A DNA stretch of 8,063 nucleotides from JAMXLO01 sp041487355 (GTDB lineage: Bacteria; Pseudomonadota; Alphaproteobacteria; Acetobacterales; Acetobacteraceae): the NCBI GenBank assembly GCA_041487355.1, contig JBGPND010000225.1, positions 1 to 8,063 on the forward strand. Reading direction: 5' to 3'. The notes below the pieces were generated by a model. That model was not told where the DNA came from and made no database searches. It saw nothing but the letters and a program-made list of their open reading frames with translations. A program made the position numbers and the translations under genes. How positions within the stretch are numbered: the first letter of the stretch is position 1; each line of letters starts with the position of its first letter. Shown in pieces: positions 1 to 6,835 of this stretch.

Positions 1-894
<894 letters not shown>

Positions 895-1013
895 CGCTGA
901 CTGTCCGCTTTACGCGACACACGGTGTGGCGGAATATGGCGCCTGTTGGACCCTTGATATCCCGGTCGCGAGGGTCCTGGCCGTAGATGACCGGCAATGG
1001 AGGAAACCACCGA
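895..1013 (+). promoter_or_regulatory. Gap upstream of the binding-protein gene, with dyads
   Basis: This 119-base gap separates the ATPase from the binding-protein gene. It holds an inverted repeat with 7-bp arms, GGACCCT at 948-954 and AGGGTCC at 971-977, around a 16-base spacer that contains GATATC. It also holds a CACAC/GTGTG dyad at 918-928. Either could be an operator or an mRNA hairpin. I cannot point to convincing -35 and -10 boxes. The gap is long enough for a separate promoter for the highly expressed binding protein, but that is inference. Confidence 0.3.
999..1004 (+). promoter_or_regulatory. Ribosome binding site of the solute-binding protein gene
   Basis: GGAGGA lies 9 bases before the ATG at 1014. 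This decides the start: the in-frame ATG at 987 is upstream of the Shine-Dalgarno sequence and would put nine extra residues ahead of the twin-arginine signal. Confidence 0.85.
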
Positions 1014-2360
1014 ATGTCCATCACGCGGCGTGAGTCACTGGCCCTCGGCGCAGCCGCGCTGGGAGCTGCGTCGATTCCGATCATCGGGGCAAGGGCGGCC
1101 GTGGACGACGTTCCGACGGCGAACGTAAAGGCACCCGAATTCAAGATCGAGAAAGGCGCGTCGCTGCACATGATCCGTCCGGCGAAGTTCATCGATCCGG
1201 ACGAGGTGTTCTGGAAATCCAACACCAAGAAGTTCATCGACGCCACCGGTGTGGACGTGAAGGTCGATTTCGTGAGTTGGGAAGACCTTCGCCCGCAGCT
1301 TGCCGTGGTGGCCAACACCGGCGCCGGTGCCGATATCTTCGTCAGCTTCGGCGCAGATCCGCACATCTACGCCAACAAGCTGGTCGAGCTGACCGATCTC
1401 GCCGACTACCTTGGCGCGAAGTACGGCGGCTGGTACGACCTCGCACTGCTCTACGGCCGGAAGTGGAACACCAAGAACTGGCTCAGCATCCCCCTCGGCG
1501 GCGGCACCGGTCCGGTGTTGTATCGCAAATCATGGGTCAATGAAGTCGGCTACACCGAGATTCCCAACGATCTCGGCAAGTTCCTCGAACTCTGCCAGAA
1601 GCTGCAGAAGGCCGGCCACCCGTTCGGAATGTCACTTGGCCACGCACTCGGCGACGCCAACGGCTTCTCCGAATGGCTGCTGTGGACGCACAACGCCTTC
1701 GTGGTGGACGAGAAGGGCAAGGTCGCGCTCGACTCCAAGGAGACCATCGCCGCACTGAAATACGCCGCCGAGCTGCAGAAGACGATGATCCAGGGCACGC
1801 TGACCTGGAACGATGTGGGCAACAACCAGGCCTATACGGCGGGCCAGATCGGCATGACGTTCAACGGCGTGTCGCTTTACTACTCGCTGCTGAAATCGCC
1901 CGATCCGAAGCTGAACGCGGTCGCCGCCGATACGTTCACGCAGGACACGCCGTTCGGTGAGTCGAAGCGCAAGCCGCAGTCAGCGGCCCCGATCAGCGCG
2001 ATGGTGTTCAAGCACAGCAAGTATCCGAATGCCGCCAAGGAGTATATCCGCTTCATGATGGAGGCGGAGCAGTATGGCCTGTGGCTGTCGAGCTGCCTCG
2101 GCTACTGGTGCCAGCCGCTGAAGGCCTACAGCAAGATGAAGTTCTGGGACTCGGATCCGAAGCTGAAACCGTTCGCCGGGGCGTTGGATTCGCCGTTCTA
2201 CGACGGCTACAAGGGCCCCATCAGCGCGGCGTCAGCCGCGGTCATCGCCAACTATACCGTCGTCGACATGTTCGCTTCCGTGGTCTCCGGCAACGCCACG
2301 CCGGAAGCCGCGGCGAAGCAGGCGGCGAAGGCAGCCGAGCGCTACTACAAGAACGCCTGA
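1014..2360 (+). CDS. Family 1 extracellular solute-binding protein, Tat-exported
   Basis: This 448-aa protein is the periplasmic substrate receptor of the ABC importer (COG1653/UgpB-like). It starts at the ATG preceded by GGAGGA. The N-terminus has a twin-arginine signal: TRRESLAL with R5-R6, an Ala/Gly-rich hydrophobic stretch at 9-24, and a probable cleavage after the ARA or ARAA near residues 28-29. This implies export in a folded state. The mature part has features typical of the family: an early WEDLRPQLAV region, a GADIF segment, the AYTAGQIGMTFNG motif in the C-terminal lobe, and many aromatic residues (Trp, Tyr) that usually stack on sugar rings. There is no lipobox cysteine. It sits between the ATPase and the permeases, which fixes its role in this transporter. 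The ligand is probably a sugar, polyol or sugar acid, judged from the enzymes downstream. Confidence 0.93.
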   Translation: MSITRRESLALGAAALGAASIPIIGARAAVDDVPTANVKAPEFKIEKGASLHMIRPAKFIDPDEVFWKSNTKKFIDATGVDVKVDFVSWEDLRPQLAVVANTGAGADIFVSFGADPHIYANKLVELTDLADYLGAKYGGWYDLALLYGRKWNTKNWLSIPLGGGTGPVLYRKSWVNEVGYTEIPNDLGKFLELCQKLQKAGHPFGMSLGHALGDANGFSEWLLWTHNAFVVDEKGKVALDSKETIAALKYAAELQKTMIQGTLTWNDVGNNQAYTAGQIGMTFNGVSLYYSLLKSPDPKLNAVAADTFTQDTPFGESKRKPQSAAPISAMVFKHSKYPNAAKEYIRFMMEAEQYGLWLSSCLGYWCQPLKAYSKMKFWDSDPKLKPFAGALDSPFYDGYKGPISAASAAVIANYTVVDMFASVVSGNATPEAAAKQAAKAAERYYKNA

Positions 2361-2372
2361 CGCATAACACGC

Positions 2373-2401
2373 GGGGCGTCGCCGATGGTCGGCGGCGCCC
2401 C
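2373..2401 (+). promoter_or_regulatory. GC-rich hairpin between binding-protein and permease genes
   Basis: The arms 2373-2385 and 2389-2401 pair over 13 bp, with a single G.T pair, around the 3-base loop TGG. It begins 12 bases after the binding-protein stop codon and has no T-run after it. In ABC operons such hairpins between the binding protein and the first permease (as in malE-malF) are known to protect the upstream mRNA and lower expression of the permeases. I infer that role here. Confidence 0.7.
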
Positions 2402-2428
2402 CGCCCAGGGGCGGGACGACGATCCCGC
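2400..2428 (+). promoter_or_regulatory. Overlapping alternative hairpins before the permease ribosome binding site
   Basis: CCCGCC at 2400-2405 can pair with GGCGGG at 2410-2415 (loop CAGG). Alternatively, GCGGGA at 2411-2416 can pair with TCCCGC at 2423-2428 (loop CGACGA). The two share bases and exclude each other, and the first also takes two bases of the larger hairpin at 2373-2401. The third stem ends directly before the GGAGAG ribosome binding site at 2429-2434. A regulatory role is inference; GC-rich DNA forms such stems easily. Confidence 0.4.
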
Positions 2429-2436
2429 GGAGAGCC

Positions 2437-3402
2437 ATGGACGCAACCGTCGAGATCGGACTGCAACATATCCGGTTCACCCGCAAACCCGACGGCTGGG
2501 TGACAAAGCTGTTCGACTACAAGCCGTTCCTGGTCTTCCTCTGCATGCTGCCGACGATCGGCCTGCTGGTGGTGTTCCTGACCTACCCGCTCGGCCTGGG
2601 CCTATGGTTGTCGATGACCGACTCGACGATCGGCCAGCCGGGCAAGTTCATCGGTTTCGACAACTTCGTAGACCTGATGGACGACCCGGTCTTCTGGATG
2701 TCGGTGACCAACACGATCTTCTATACAGTCGTAGCCACGGTCGGAAAATTTGCGCTCGGCCTGTGGCTCGCGCTGCTGCTGAACCACCACATCCCGTGGA
2801 AGGCCTTCATCCGCGCCATCGTGCTGCTGCCGTGGATTGTGCCGACCGTGCTGTCGGCGATCGCCTGGTGGTGGATCTATTCCCCGCAGTTCTCCATCGT
2901 CTCGTTCGTCGTCGTCGACGTGCTGCATCTGCGTGACACCTACATCAACTTCCTCGGCACACCCTGGCCGGCGCGCTGGTCGCTGATTGTTGCCAACATC
3001 TGGCGCGGCATTCCGTTCGTCGCGATCACCCTGCTGGCCGGGTTGCAGACCATTTCGCCGTCGCTGTATGAGGCAGCGCTGCTCGATGGCGCGTCGGGCT
3101 GGCAGAGGTTCCGCCGTATCACCGTGCCGCTGCTGATGCCGATCCTGGCGGTGGCGCTGACGCTATCCGTGCTGTTCACCTTCTCCGACTTCCAACTGGT
3201 CTACGCGATCACTCGTGGCGGGCCGTTCAACACCACGCACCTGATGGCAACGCTGGCCTTCCAGCGTGCCATCCCCGGCGCGCAATTGGGTGAGGGGGCG
3301 GCGATCGCGGTCTCCATGATACCGTTCCTGATCGGCGCCACGCTGCTGTGCTTCTTCGGCGTCGGCCGGCGCAAGTGGCAACAGGGCGAAGCGAATGACT
3401 GA
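2437..3402 (+). CDS. Sugar ABC transporter permease, MalF/UgpA type
   Basis: This 321-aa inner-membrane protein is one half of the transport channel. The start ATG follows GGAGAG with a 2-base gap, which is short; no better in-frame start is visible. Hydrophobic segments are seen near residues 30-58 (TM1), 88-115, 125-150, 182-204, 232-253 and 285-308, giving the usual six helices. The cytoplasmic EAA loop, which contacts the ATPase, is at about 212-235: YEAALLDGAS, then the conserved Gly/Arg region and ITVPLLMP. The N-terminal cytoplasmic tail of about 28 residues is normal for the family. It precedes the second permease, which overlaps it by 8 bases, so the two are translationally coupled and probably form a heterodimer. 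Confidence 0.95.
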   Translation: MDATVEIGLQHIRFTRKPDGWVTKLFDYKPFLVFLCMLPTIGLLVVFLTYPLGLGLWLSMTDSTIGQPGKFIGFDNFVDLMDDPVFWMSVTNTIFYTVVATVGKFALGLWLALLLNHHIPWKAFIRAIVLLPWIVPTVLSAIAWWWIYSPQFSIVSFVVVDVLHLRDTYINFLGTPWPARWSLIVANIWRGIPFVAITLLAGLQTISPSLYEAALLDGASGWQRFRRITVPLLMPILAVALTLSVLFTFSDFQLVYAITRGGPFNTTHLMATLAFQRAIPGAQLGEGAAIAVSMIPFLIGATLLCFFGVGRRKWQQGEAND

Positions 3403-4315
3403 GGCCTTCCTTCCCGACGCACCGGCCGAAGTGGAAGCCATCGCCGGCCGCACGATCGACGTGCCGGAGCGGCTGTCGTGGGATTCGGGACTGCGCCGAA
3501 CGGTAACGGTCTATATTCCGCTGGCGCTGTTCGTCATCATCCTGCTGTTCCCGTTCTATTGGATGGCGATCACCGCGTTCAAACCCGACTCCGAGATGTA
3601 CGACTACAAGGAGTACAACCCGTTCTGGGTCCATTCGCCGACGCTGCACAACATCGAGGTACTGCTGTTCGAGACCAACTATCCGCGCTGGCTGATGACC
3701 ACGATGGGAATCGCGGTCGCCTCCACTTTCCTGTCGGTGTTCTCCAGCGTGCTCTGCGCCTATGCCATCGAGCGGCTGCGCTTCAAGGGCGCGCAGCATG
3801 CGGGCCTGGCGATCTACCTGGCCTATCTGGTGCCGCCCTCGATCCTGTTCATTCCGCTCGCCACGCTGATCTACCAGTTCGGCCTGTTCGACAACCCGCT
3901 GGCGCTGATCCTGACCTACCCGACGTTCCTGGTGCCGTTCTGCACCTGGCTGCTGATCGGCTACTTCAAATCGATCCCGTATGAACTGGAGGAATGCGCG
4001 CTGATCGACGGCGCGTCACGGCTGCAGATCCTGCGCCGCATCACGCTGCCCCTGGCGGTGCCGGGGTTGATCTCCGCCGGCATCTTCGCATTCACGCTGT
4101 CCTGGAACGAATTCATCTACGCGCTCGCGTTCATCCAATCGACCGACAAGAAGACCGTGCCGGTGGCGATCCTGACCGAACTGGTGACCGGCGACGTGTA
4201 TCAGTGGGGCGCGCTGATGGCGGGATCGCTGCTCGGTTCGGTGCCGGTGGCGCTGATCTACTCGTTCTTCGTCGAGTACTACGTATCGTCGATGACCGGG
4301 GCGGTGAAGGAATAG
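3395..4315 (+). CDS. Sugar ABC transporter permease, MalG/UgpE type
   Basis: This 306-aa inner-membrane protein is the second half of the channel. Its ATG lies within ATGACTGA, overlapping the end of the first permease gene by 8 bases, so translation is probably coupled. There is a hydrophilic N-terminal tail of about 35 residues, then helices near 37-59, 103-124, 137-160, 168-190, 222-243 and 272-294. The EAA loop is at about 199-222: EECALIDGAS followed by RRITLPLAVPGL. The Cys after the Glu pair replaces the more usual Ala and is tolerated in the family. The TSWNEF-like segment (LSWNEF at 235-240) is typical of MalG-type permeases. The TAG stop is immediately followed by an inverted repeat, so transcription of the enzymes downstream may be modulated there. 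Confidence 0.95.
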   Translation: MTEAFLPDAPAEVEAIAGRTIDVPERLSWDSGLRRTVTVYIPLALFVIILLFPFYWMAITAFKPDSEMYDYKEYNPFWVHSPTLHNIEVLLFETNYPRWLMTTMGIAVASTFLSVFSSVLCAYAIERLRFKGAQHAGLAIYLAYLVPPSILFIPLATLIYQFGLFDNPLALILTYPTFLVPFCTWLLIGYFKSIPYELEECALIDGASRLQILRRITLPLAVPGLISAGIFAFTLSWNEFIYALAFIQSTDKKTVPVAILTELVTGDVYQWGALMAGSLLGSVPVALIYSFFVEYYVSSMTGAVKE

Positions 4316-4384
4316 ATTCACCACAAAGACACGAAGACATGAGGAAGAGCTTGACCTTCGTGTCTTCGTGTCTTTGTGGTGAAT
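4316..4384 (+). repeat. Long palindromic intergenic element (ACAAAGACACGAAGACA type)
   Basis: Arms 4316-4339 and 4361-4384 are perfect reverse complements over 24 bases. They extend inward to 4344/4356 (29 bp) if two G.T pairs are allowed, leaving an 11-base loop at 4345-4355. The element starts at the base after the permease stop codon. It is clearly more A-rich in one arm and T-rich in the other than its surroundings. From memory, closely similar CACCACAAAGACACGAAGAC palindromes recur between genes in many high-GC bacteria, so this is probably a copy of a dispersed repeat. The stem is followed by TTTT (4384-4387) and another T-run at 4390-4393, so the RNA could act as a partial intrinsic terminator between transport and enzyme genes. 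Target duplication is not evident. Confidence 0.85.
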
Positions 4385-4394
4385 TTTGCTTTTC

Positions 4395-4400
4395 AGGGGG
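4395..4400 (+). promoter_or_regulatory. Ribosome binding site of the enolase-superfamily gene
   Basis: AGGGGG lies 5 bases before the ATG at 4406. It supports that start over the in-frame GTG at 4376, which is buried in the right arm of the palindrome and would add ten unneeded residues. Confidence 0.8.
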
Positions 4401-4405
4401 AACGC

Positions 4406-5581
4406 ATGAAGATAGAGCGCGTTGAGACGCTGCAAGCCGATGCCGGCTGGCGCATGTTCTCCTTCCTCAAGGTCACCACCGACGACGGCATCATCGGCTG
4501 GTCGGAGTTCAACGAAAGCTTCGGCTCGGTCGGCCTATCGGACGTGATCCGCGGCCTGTCGCCCGTGCTGATCGGCATGGACCCACGCCGCTTCGAGCAG
4601 ATCACCCAGCATCTGCACGTGCTGACGCGCCAGTCGCGCGGCGGCATCAATCAGCAGGCGATCGCGGCGATTGAGAACGCGTTGCTCGACGTGACCGGCA
4701 AGGCCTACGGCGTACCGGTCTACGCGCTGTTCGGCGGGCCGATCCGCGAGCGCATCCCGGTCTACTGGTCGCACTTCGGCACCTACCGCGTGCGCAGCGC
4801 ACAGCTCATGGGTGTACCCGCGCTCAACAGCTACGACGACCTCGCCCGCCACGCCGAGGAGGTGAAGCGGCTCGGCTTCCGTGCGCTGAAGACCAACATC
4901 ATGCCGGTCGAGAACGGCAAGCTGGTGTCCTACGTGCCGGGCTTCGGCCGCACGCCGGGCTGGCCCGAGCTGAACTGGGACAACAAGTTGCTGCGCGGCG
5001 TGACCGAGCAACTGACTGCGATCCGCGCCGCGGTCGGGCCCGAGATGGGCATCCATCTCGACATCAACTTCAACTTCAAGACCGAAGGCTTCAAACGCAT
5101 CGCCGACTTGGTCGCGCCGATCAACCTGACCTGGCTGGAGATCGACACGCATGACGCGCCGGCGCTGGCCGAGATCAAGCGTGGCGCGCACTGCCCGATC
5201 GCCTCCTGCGAAACACTGCACGGCCGCCGCGAGTTCAAGCCGTTCTTCGACAACTACGCCACCGACGTCGCGATCGTCGACGTGATCTGGAACGGGCTGA
5301 ACGAATCGCTGAAGATCGCGTCGATGGCCGACGTGTATGAGATCAACGTCGCGCCGCACAATTTTTACGGCCATCTGTGCAGCGCGATCAGCGCCACCTA
5401 CAGCGCCATCGTGCCCAACTTCCGCGTCATGGAGATCGACATCGACAGCGCGCCCTGGCGGGACGAGTTCTATGTCACCGTCCCCACCATCGAGAACGGC
5501 GAGTTCGTGCTGCCGAAGGGTCCCGGCTGGGGCATCGACGTGAACGAGAAGGCGGTGCGCGCGCGTCCGCCGAAGACCTGA
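4406..5581 (+). CDS. Mandelate racemase/muconate lactonizing enzyme family protein (probable sugar-acid dehydratase)
   Basis: This 391-aa cytoplasmic enzyme belongs to the enolase superfamily. Members abstract a proton next to a carboxylate, held by a divalent metal, leading to dehydration, epimerisation or cycloisomerisation. The N-terminal capping domain covers about residues 1-120 (TDDGIIGWSE, then the AIAAIENALLDVTGKAYG helix). The barrel carries the three metal ligands D219 (HLDIN), E245 (WLEID) and E269 (SCETLHG). The His/Asp dyad is probably D292 (VDVIWNG) and H318 (APHN). The motif on barrel strand 2 is K162-T-N164 where mandelate racemase has KxK, and about 30 extra residues (166-195) separate it from the first metal ligand. 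The C-terminus GWGIDVNE is typical. Its place directly after a sugar-type importer, and before two dehydrogenases, favours a sugar-acid dehydratase. An epimerase or racemase cannot be excluded. Confidence 0.88.
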   Translation: MKIERVETLQADAGWRMFSFLKVTTDDGIIGWSEFNESFGSVGLSDVIRGLSPVLIGMDPRRFEQITQHLHVLTRQSRGGINQQAIAAIENALLDVTGKAYGVPVYALFGGPIRERIPVYWSHFGTYRVRSAQLMGVPALNSYDDLARHAEEVKRLGFRALKTNIMPVENGKLVSYVPGFGRTPGWPELNWDNKLLRGVTEQLTAIRAAVGPEMGIHLDINFNFKTEGFKRIADLVAPINLTWLEIDTHDAPALAEIKRGAHCPIASCETLHGRREFKPFFDNYATDVAIVDVIWNGLNESLKIASMADVYEINVAPHNFYGHLCSAISATYSAIVPNFRVMEIDIDSAPWRDEFYVTVPTIENGEFVLPKGPGWGIDVNEKAVRARPPKT

Positions 5582-5620
5582 TATTGCCCACCTGAGCCGA
5601 TGACTTGTAGCAGCACCCTG

Positions 5621-5708
5621 CTCTTACCGTCATGGCCGGGCTTGACCCGGCCATCCACGCACCGGCGGTGGGCAGATGGCCGGGTCAAGCCCGGCCATGA
5701 CGGTAGAG
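5621..5708 (+). repeat. REP-like double palindrome (GTCATGGCCGGGC type)
   Basis: Arms 5625-5655 and 5675-5705 are perfect reverse complements over 31 bases, with a 19-base spacer. With one bulged T the pairing extends to 5621/5708. Each arm is itself a palindrome: ATGGCCGGG and CCCGGCCAT around five bases (5632-5654 and 5676-5698), so the element can fold as one long hairpin or as two small ones. A CACC/GGTG pair (5660-5663, 5667-5670) sits in the spacer. From memory this sequence type is abundant between genes in Alphaproteobacteria. It lies about 20 bases before the ribosome binding site of the next gene and may affect mRNA stability or processing between the two enzyme genes. Confidence 0.9.
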
Positions 5709-5730
5709 GGACAGCAGAGGCGGGTTAACC

Positions 5731-5736
5731 GAGGAG
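5731..5736 (+). promoter_or_regulatory. Ribosome binding site for a GTG start
   Basis: GAGGAG lies 7 bases before the GTG at 5744. An in-frame TAA at 5726-5728 rules out any earlier start, so the GTG is the first possible initiation codon in this frame. Confidence 0.85.
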
Positions 5737-5743
5737 ACAGACT

Positions 5744-6790
5744 GTGGCCAAATTCAAGATCGCAACGCCCGCCGGGGCGAGCTTTACCGTCGCAGGCGGC
5801 GGCTATGACTACGAGATGGAACCGCTCGAAGGCATCGACGCCGAAATCGTCGAAGGCCCGGCGGACGAAGACGGGTTCATCGCGTTCGCCAAGGACGCAG
5901 ATGCCGTCTATGCGAAGGGCATGCGCTTCAGCAAAAAGGTGGTCGACGGGCTGCCCGAGAGATGCCGCGCCATCGTGCTGGGCAGCGTCGGTGTCGACAG
6001 CGTCGATGTTGTCGCCGCCACCGCGCGCGGCATGCCGGTGACCAACTGTCCCGACACGTTCATCGAGGAAGTCGCCGATCACGCGATGATGCTGCTGCTC
6101 GCCAGCTTCCGCCGCACGATCGAGCAGGACCGCATGGTGCGCGAAGGCCGCTGGCGCGAAGGCCGCCCGGCGCTGTTGCAGATCCCGCGCCTGTTGGGCC
6201 AGACGCTCGGCCTGATCGCGTTCGGCCACGTCGCCCGCGCGGTCGCCAAGCGCGCCAAGCCGTTCGGCCTGCGCGTCATGGCCTATGACCCGTTCATCGA
6301 GGAGCTGGTCATGGTCGAGCATGGCGTGATCCCGTCCACGCTCGAGGACGTGCTGTCGCAGTCGGACTTCGTCTCCATGCACGCGCCGGCCACGCCGGAA
6401 GCCGAAGGCATGCTGACGGAGAAGCACTTCCGGCTGATGAAGAAGACGGCGATCTTCATCAACACCGGCCGCGGCCCCACGGTGCAGGAGGCCGGGCTGA
6501 TCAAGGCACTGCAGGAAGGCTGGATCGCGCACGCCGGCCTCGACGTGCTGGAGATCGAGCCGCCCGGCAACAACAACCCGATCCTGGGGATGCCCAACGT
6601 CACGCTGAGCGCGCACACGGCGTCGGCGTCGGCGCGGTTCGATCCGGCGCGCAAGCGGCATGTCGGACGCGAGCTCGCGCTGGTGCTCGGCGGCAAGTGG
6701 CCGATGAGCTGCGTCAACCCGGCGGTGCTGATGAACTCGAAGCTGCGCCGCTGGCAGCCCATCTCGATGGAGCGTGGCCCCAATAGCTAG
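5744..6790 (+). CDS. NAD-dependent D-2-hydroxyacid dehydrogenase (PGDH/CtBP-like)
   Basis: This 348-aa protein oxidises a D-2-hydroxyacid or reduces a 2-keto acid with NAD(H). The GTG start is fixed by an upstream in-frame stop and a good ribosome binding site. The split substrate domain comprises about residues 1-115 and the C-terminal segment after about 300; GVDSVDVVAATARGMPVTNCPD at 83-104 is the conserved entry to the nucleotide domain. The catalytic triad is complete: R243 (NTGRG), E272 (EIEPP) and H291 (SAHTAS). D182 at the end of the second Rossmann strand (YDP) predicts a preference for NAD. The dinucleotide loop reads A159-F-G161-H-V-A164, where GxGxxG is usual, so two glycines are alanines. 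The CtBP-like subfamily is likeliest, but the substrate is unknown. Its neighbours suggest it acts on a sugar-derived hydroxy or keto acid rather than on phosphoglycerate. Confidence 0.92.
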   Translation: MAKFKIATPAGASFTVAGGGYDYEMEPLEGIDAEIVEGPADEDGFIAFAKDADAVYAKGMRFSKKVVDGLPERCRAIVLGSVGVDSVDVVAATARGMPVTNCPDTFIEEVADHAMMLLLASFRRTIEQDRMVREGRWREGRPALLQIPRLLGQTLGLIAFGHVARAVAKRAKPFGLRVMAYDPFIEELVMVEHGVIPSTLEDVLSQSDFVSMHAPATPEAEGMLTEKHFRLMKKTAIFINTGRGPTVQEAGLIKALQEGWIAHAGLDVLEIEPPGNNNPILGMPNVTLSAHTASASARFDPARKRHVGRELALVLGGKWPMSCVNPAVLMNSKLRRWQPISMERGPNS

Positions 6791-6800
6791 AAGAGAATCT

Positions 6801-6834
6801 CCTCCCCCGCCTGCGGGGGAGGGTAGGGAGGGGG
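6801..6834 (+). repeat. C/G-rich hairpin repeat carrying a ribosome binding site
   Basis: CCTCCCCCG at 6801-6809 pairs with CGGGGGAGG at 6814-6822 (9 bp, 4-base loop). It is followed by a G-rich tail, GGTAGGGAGGGGG, at 6822-6834. From memory, C-rich/G-rich hairpins with this kind of G-rich tail recur between genes in many proteobacteria. Here the tail provides AGGGAGG (6825-6831), the only plausible Shine-Dalgarno sequence close to the GTG at 6836, and also an in-frame TAG at 6824-6826. There is no T-run, so it is not an intrinsic terminator. Confidence 0.75.
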
Positions 6835-6835
6835 T

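Noticed and set aside
987..1013. Upstream ATG as the start of the solute-binding protein
   Set aside because: It precedes the strong GGAGGA ribosome binding site and would bury the twin-arginine signal nine residues further in.
4376..4405. In-frame GTG as the start of the enolase-superfamily protein
   Set aside because: It lies in the right arm of the palindrome with no ribosome binding site, whereas ATG 4406 has AGGGGG five bases upstream and gives the normal family N-terminus.
4535..5374. 279-codon open frame on the - strand opposite the enolase-superfamily gene
   Set aside because: It has the same Arg/Asp/Val-biased antisense composition, and the + strand protein has all metal ligands in order.
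4316..6834. CRISPR-like or transposon-end reading of the palindromes
   Set aside because: The three palindromes differ in sequence and are not regularly spaced with unique spacers. No transposase gene or clear target-site duplication is seen beside them.
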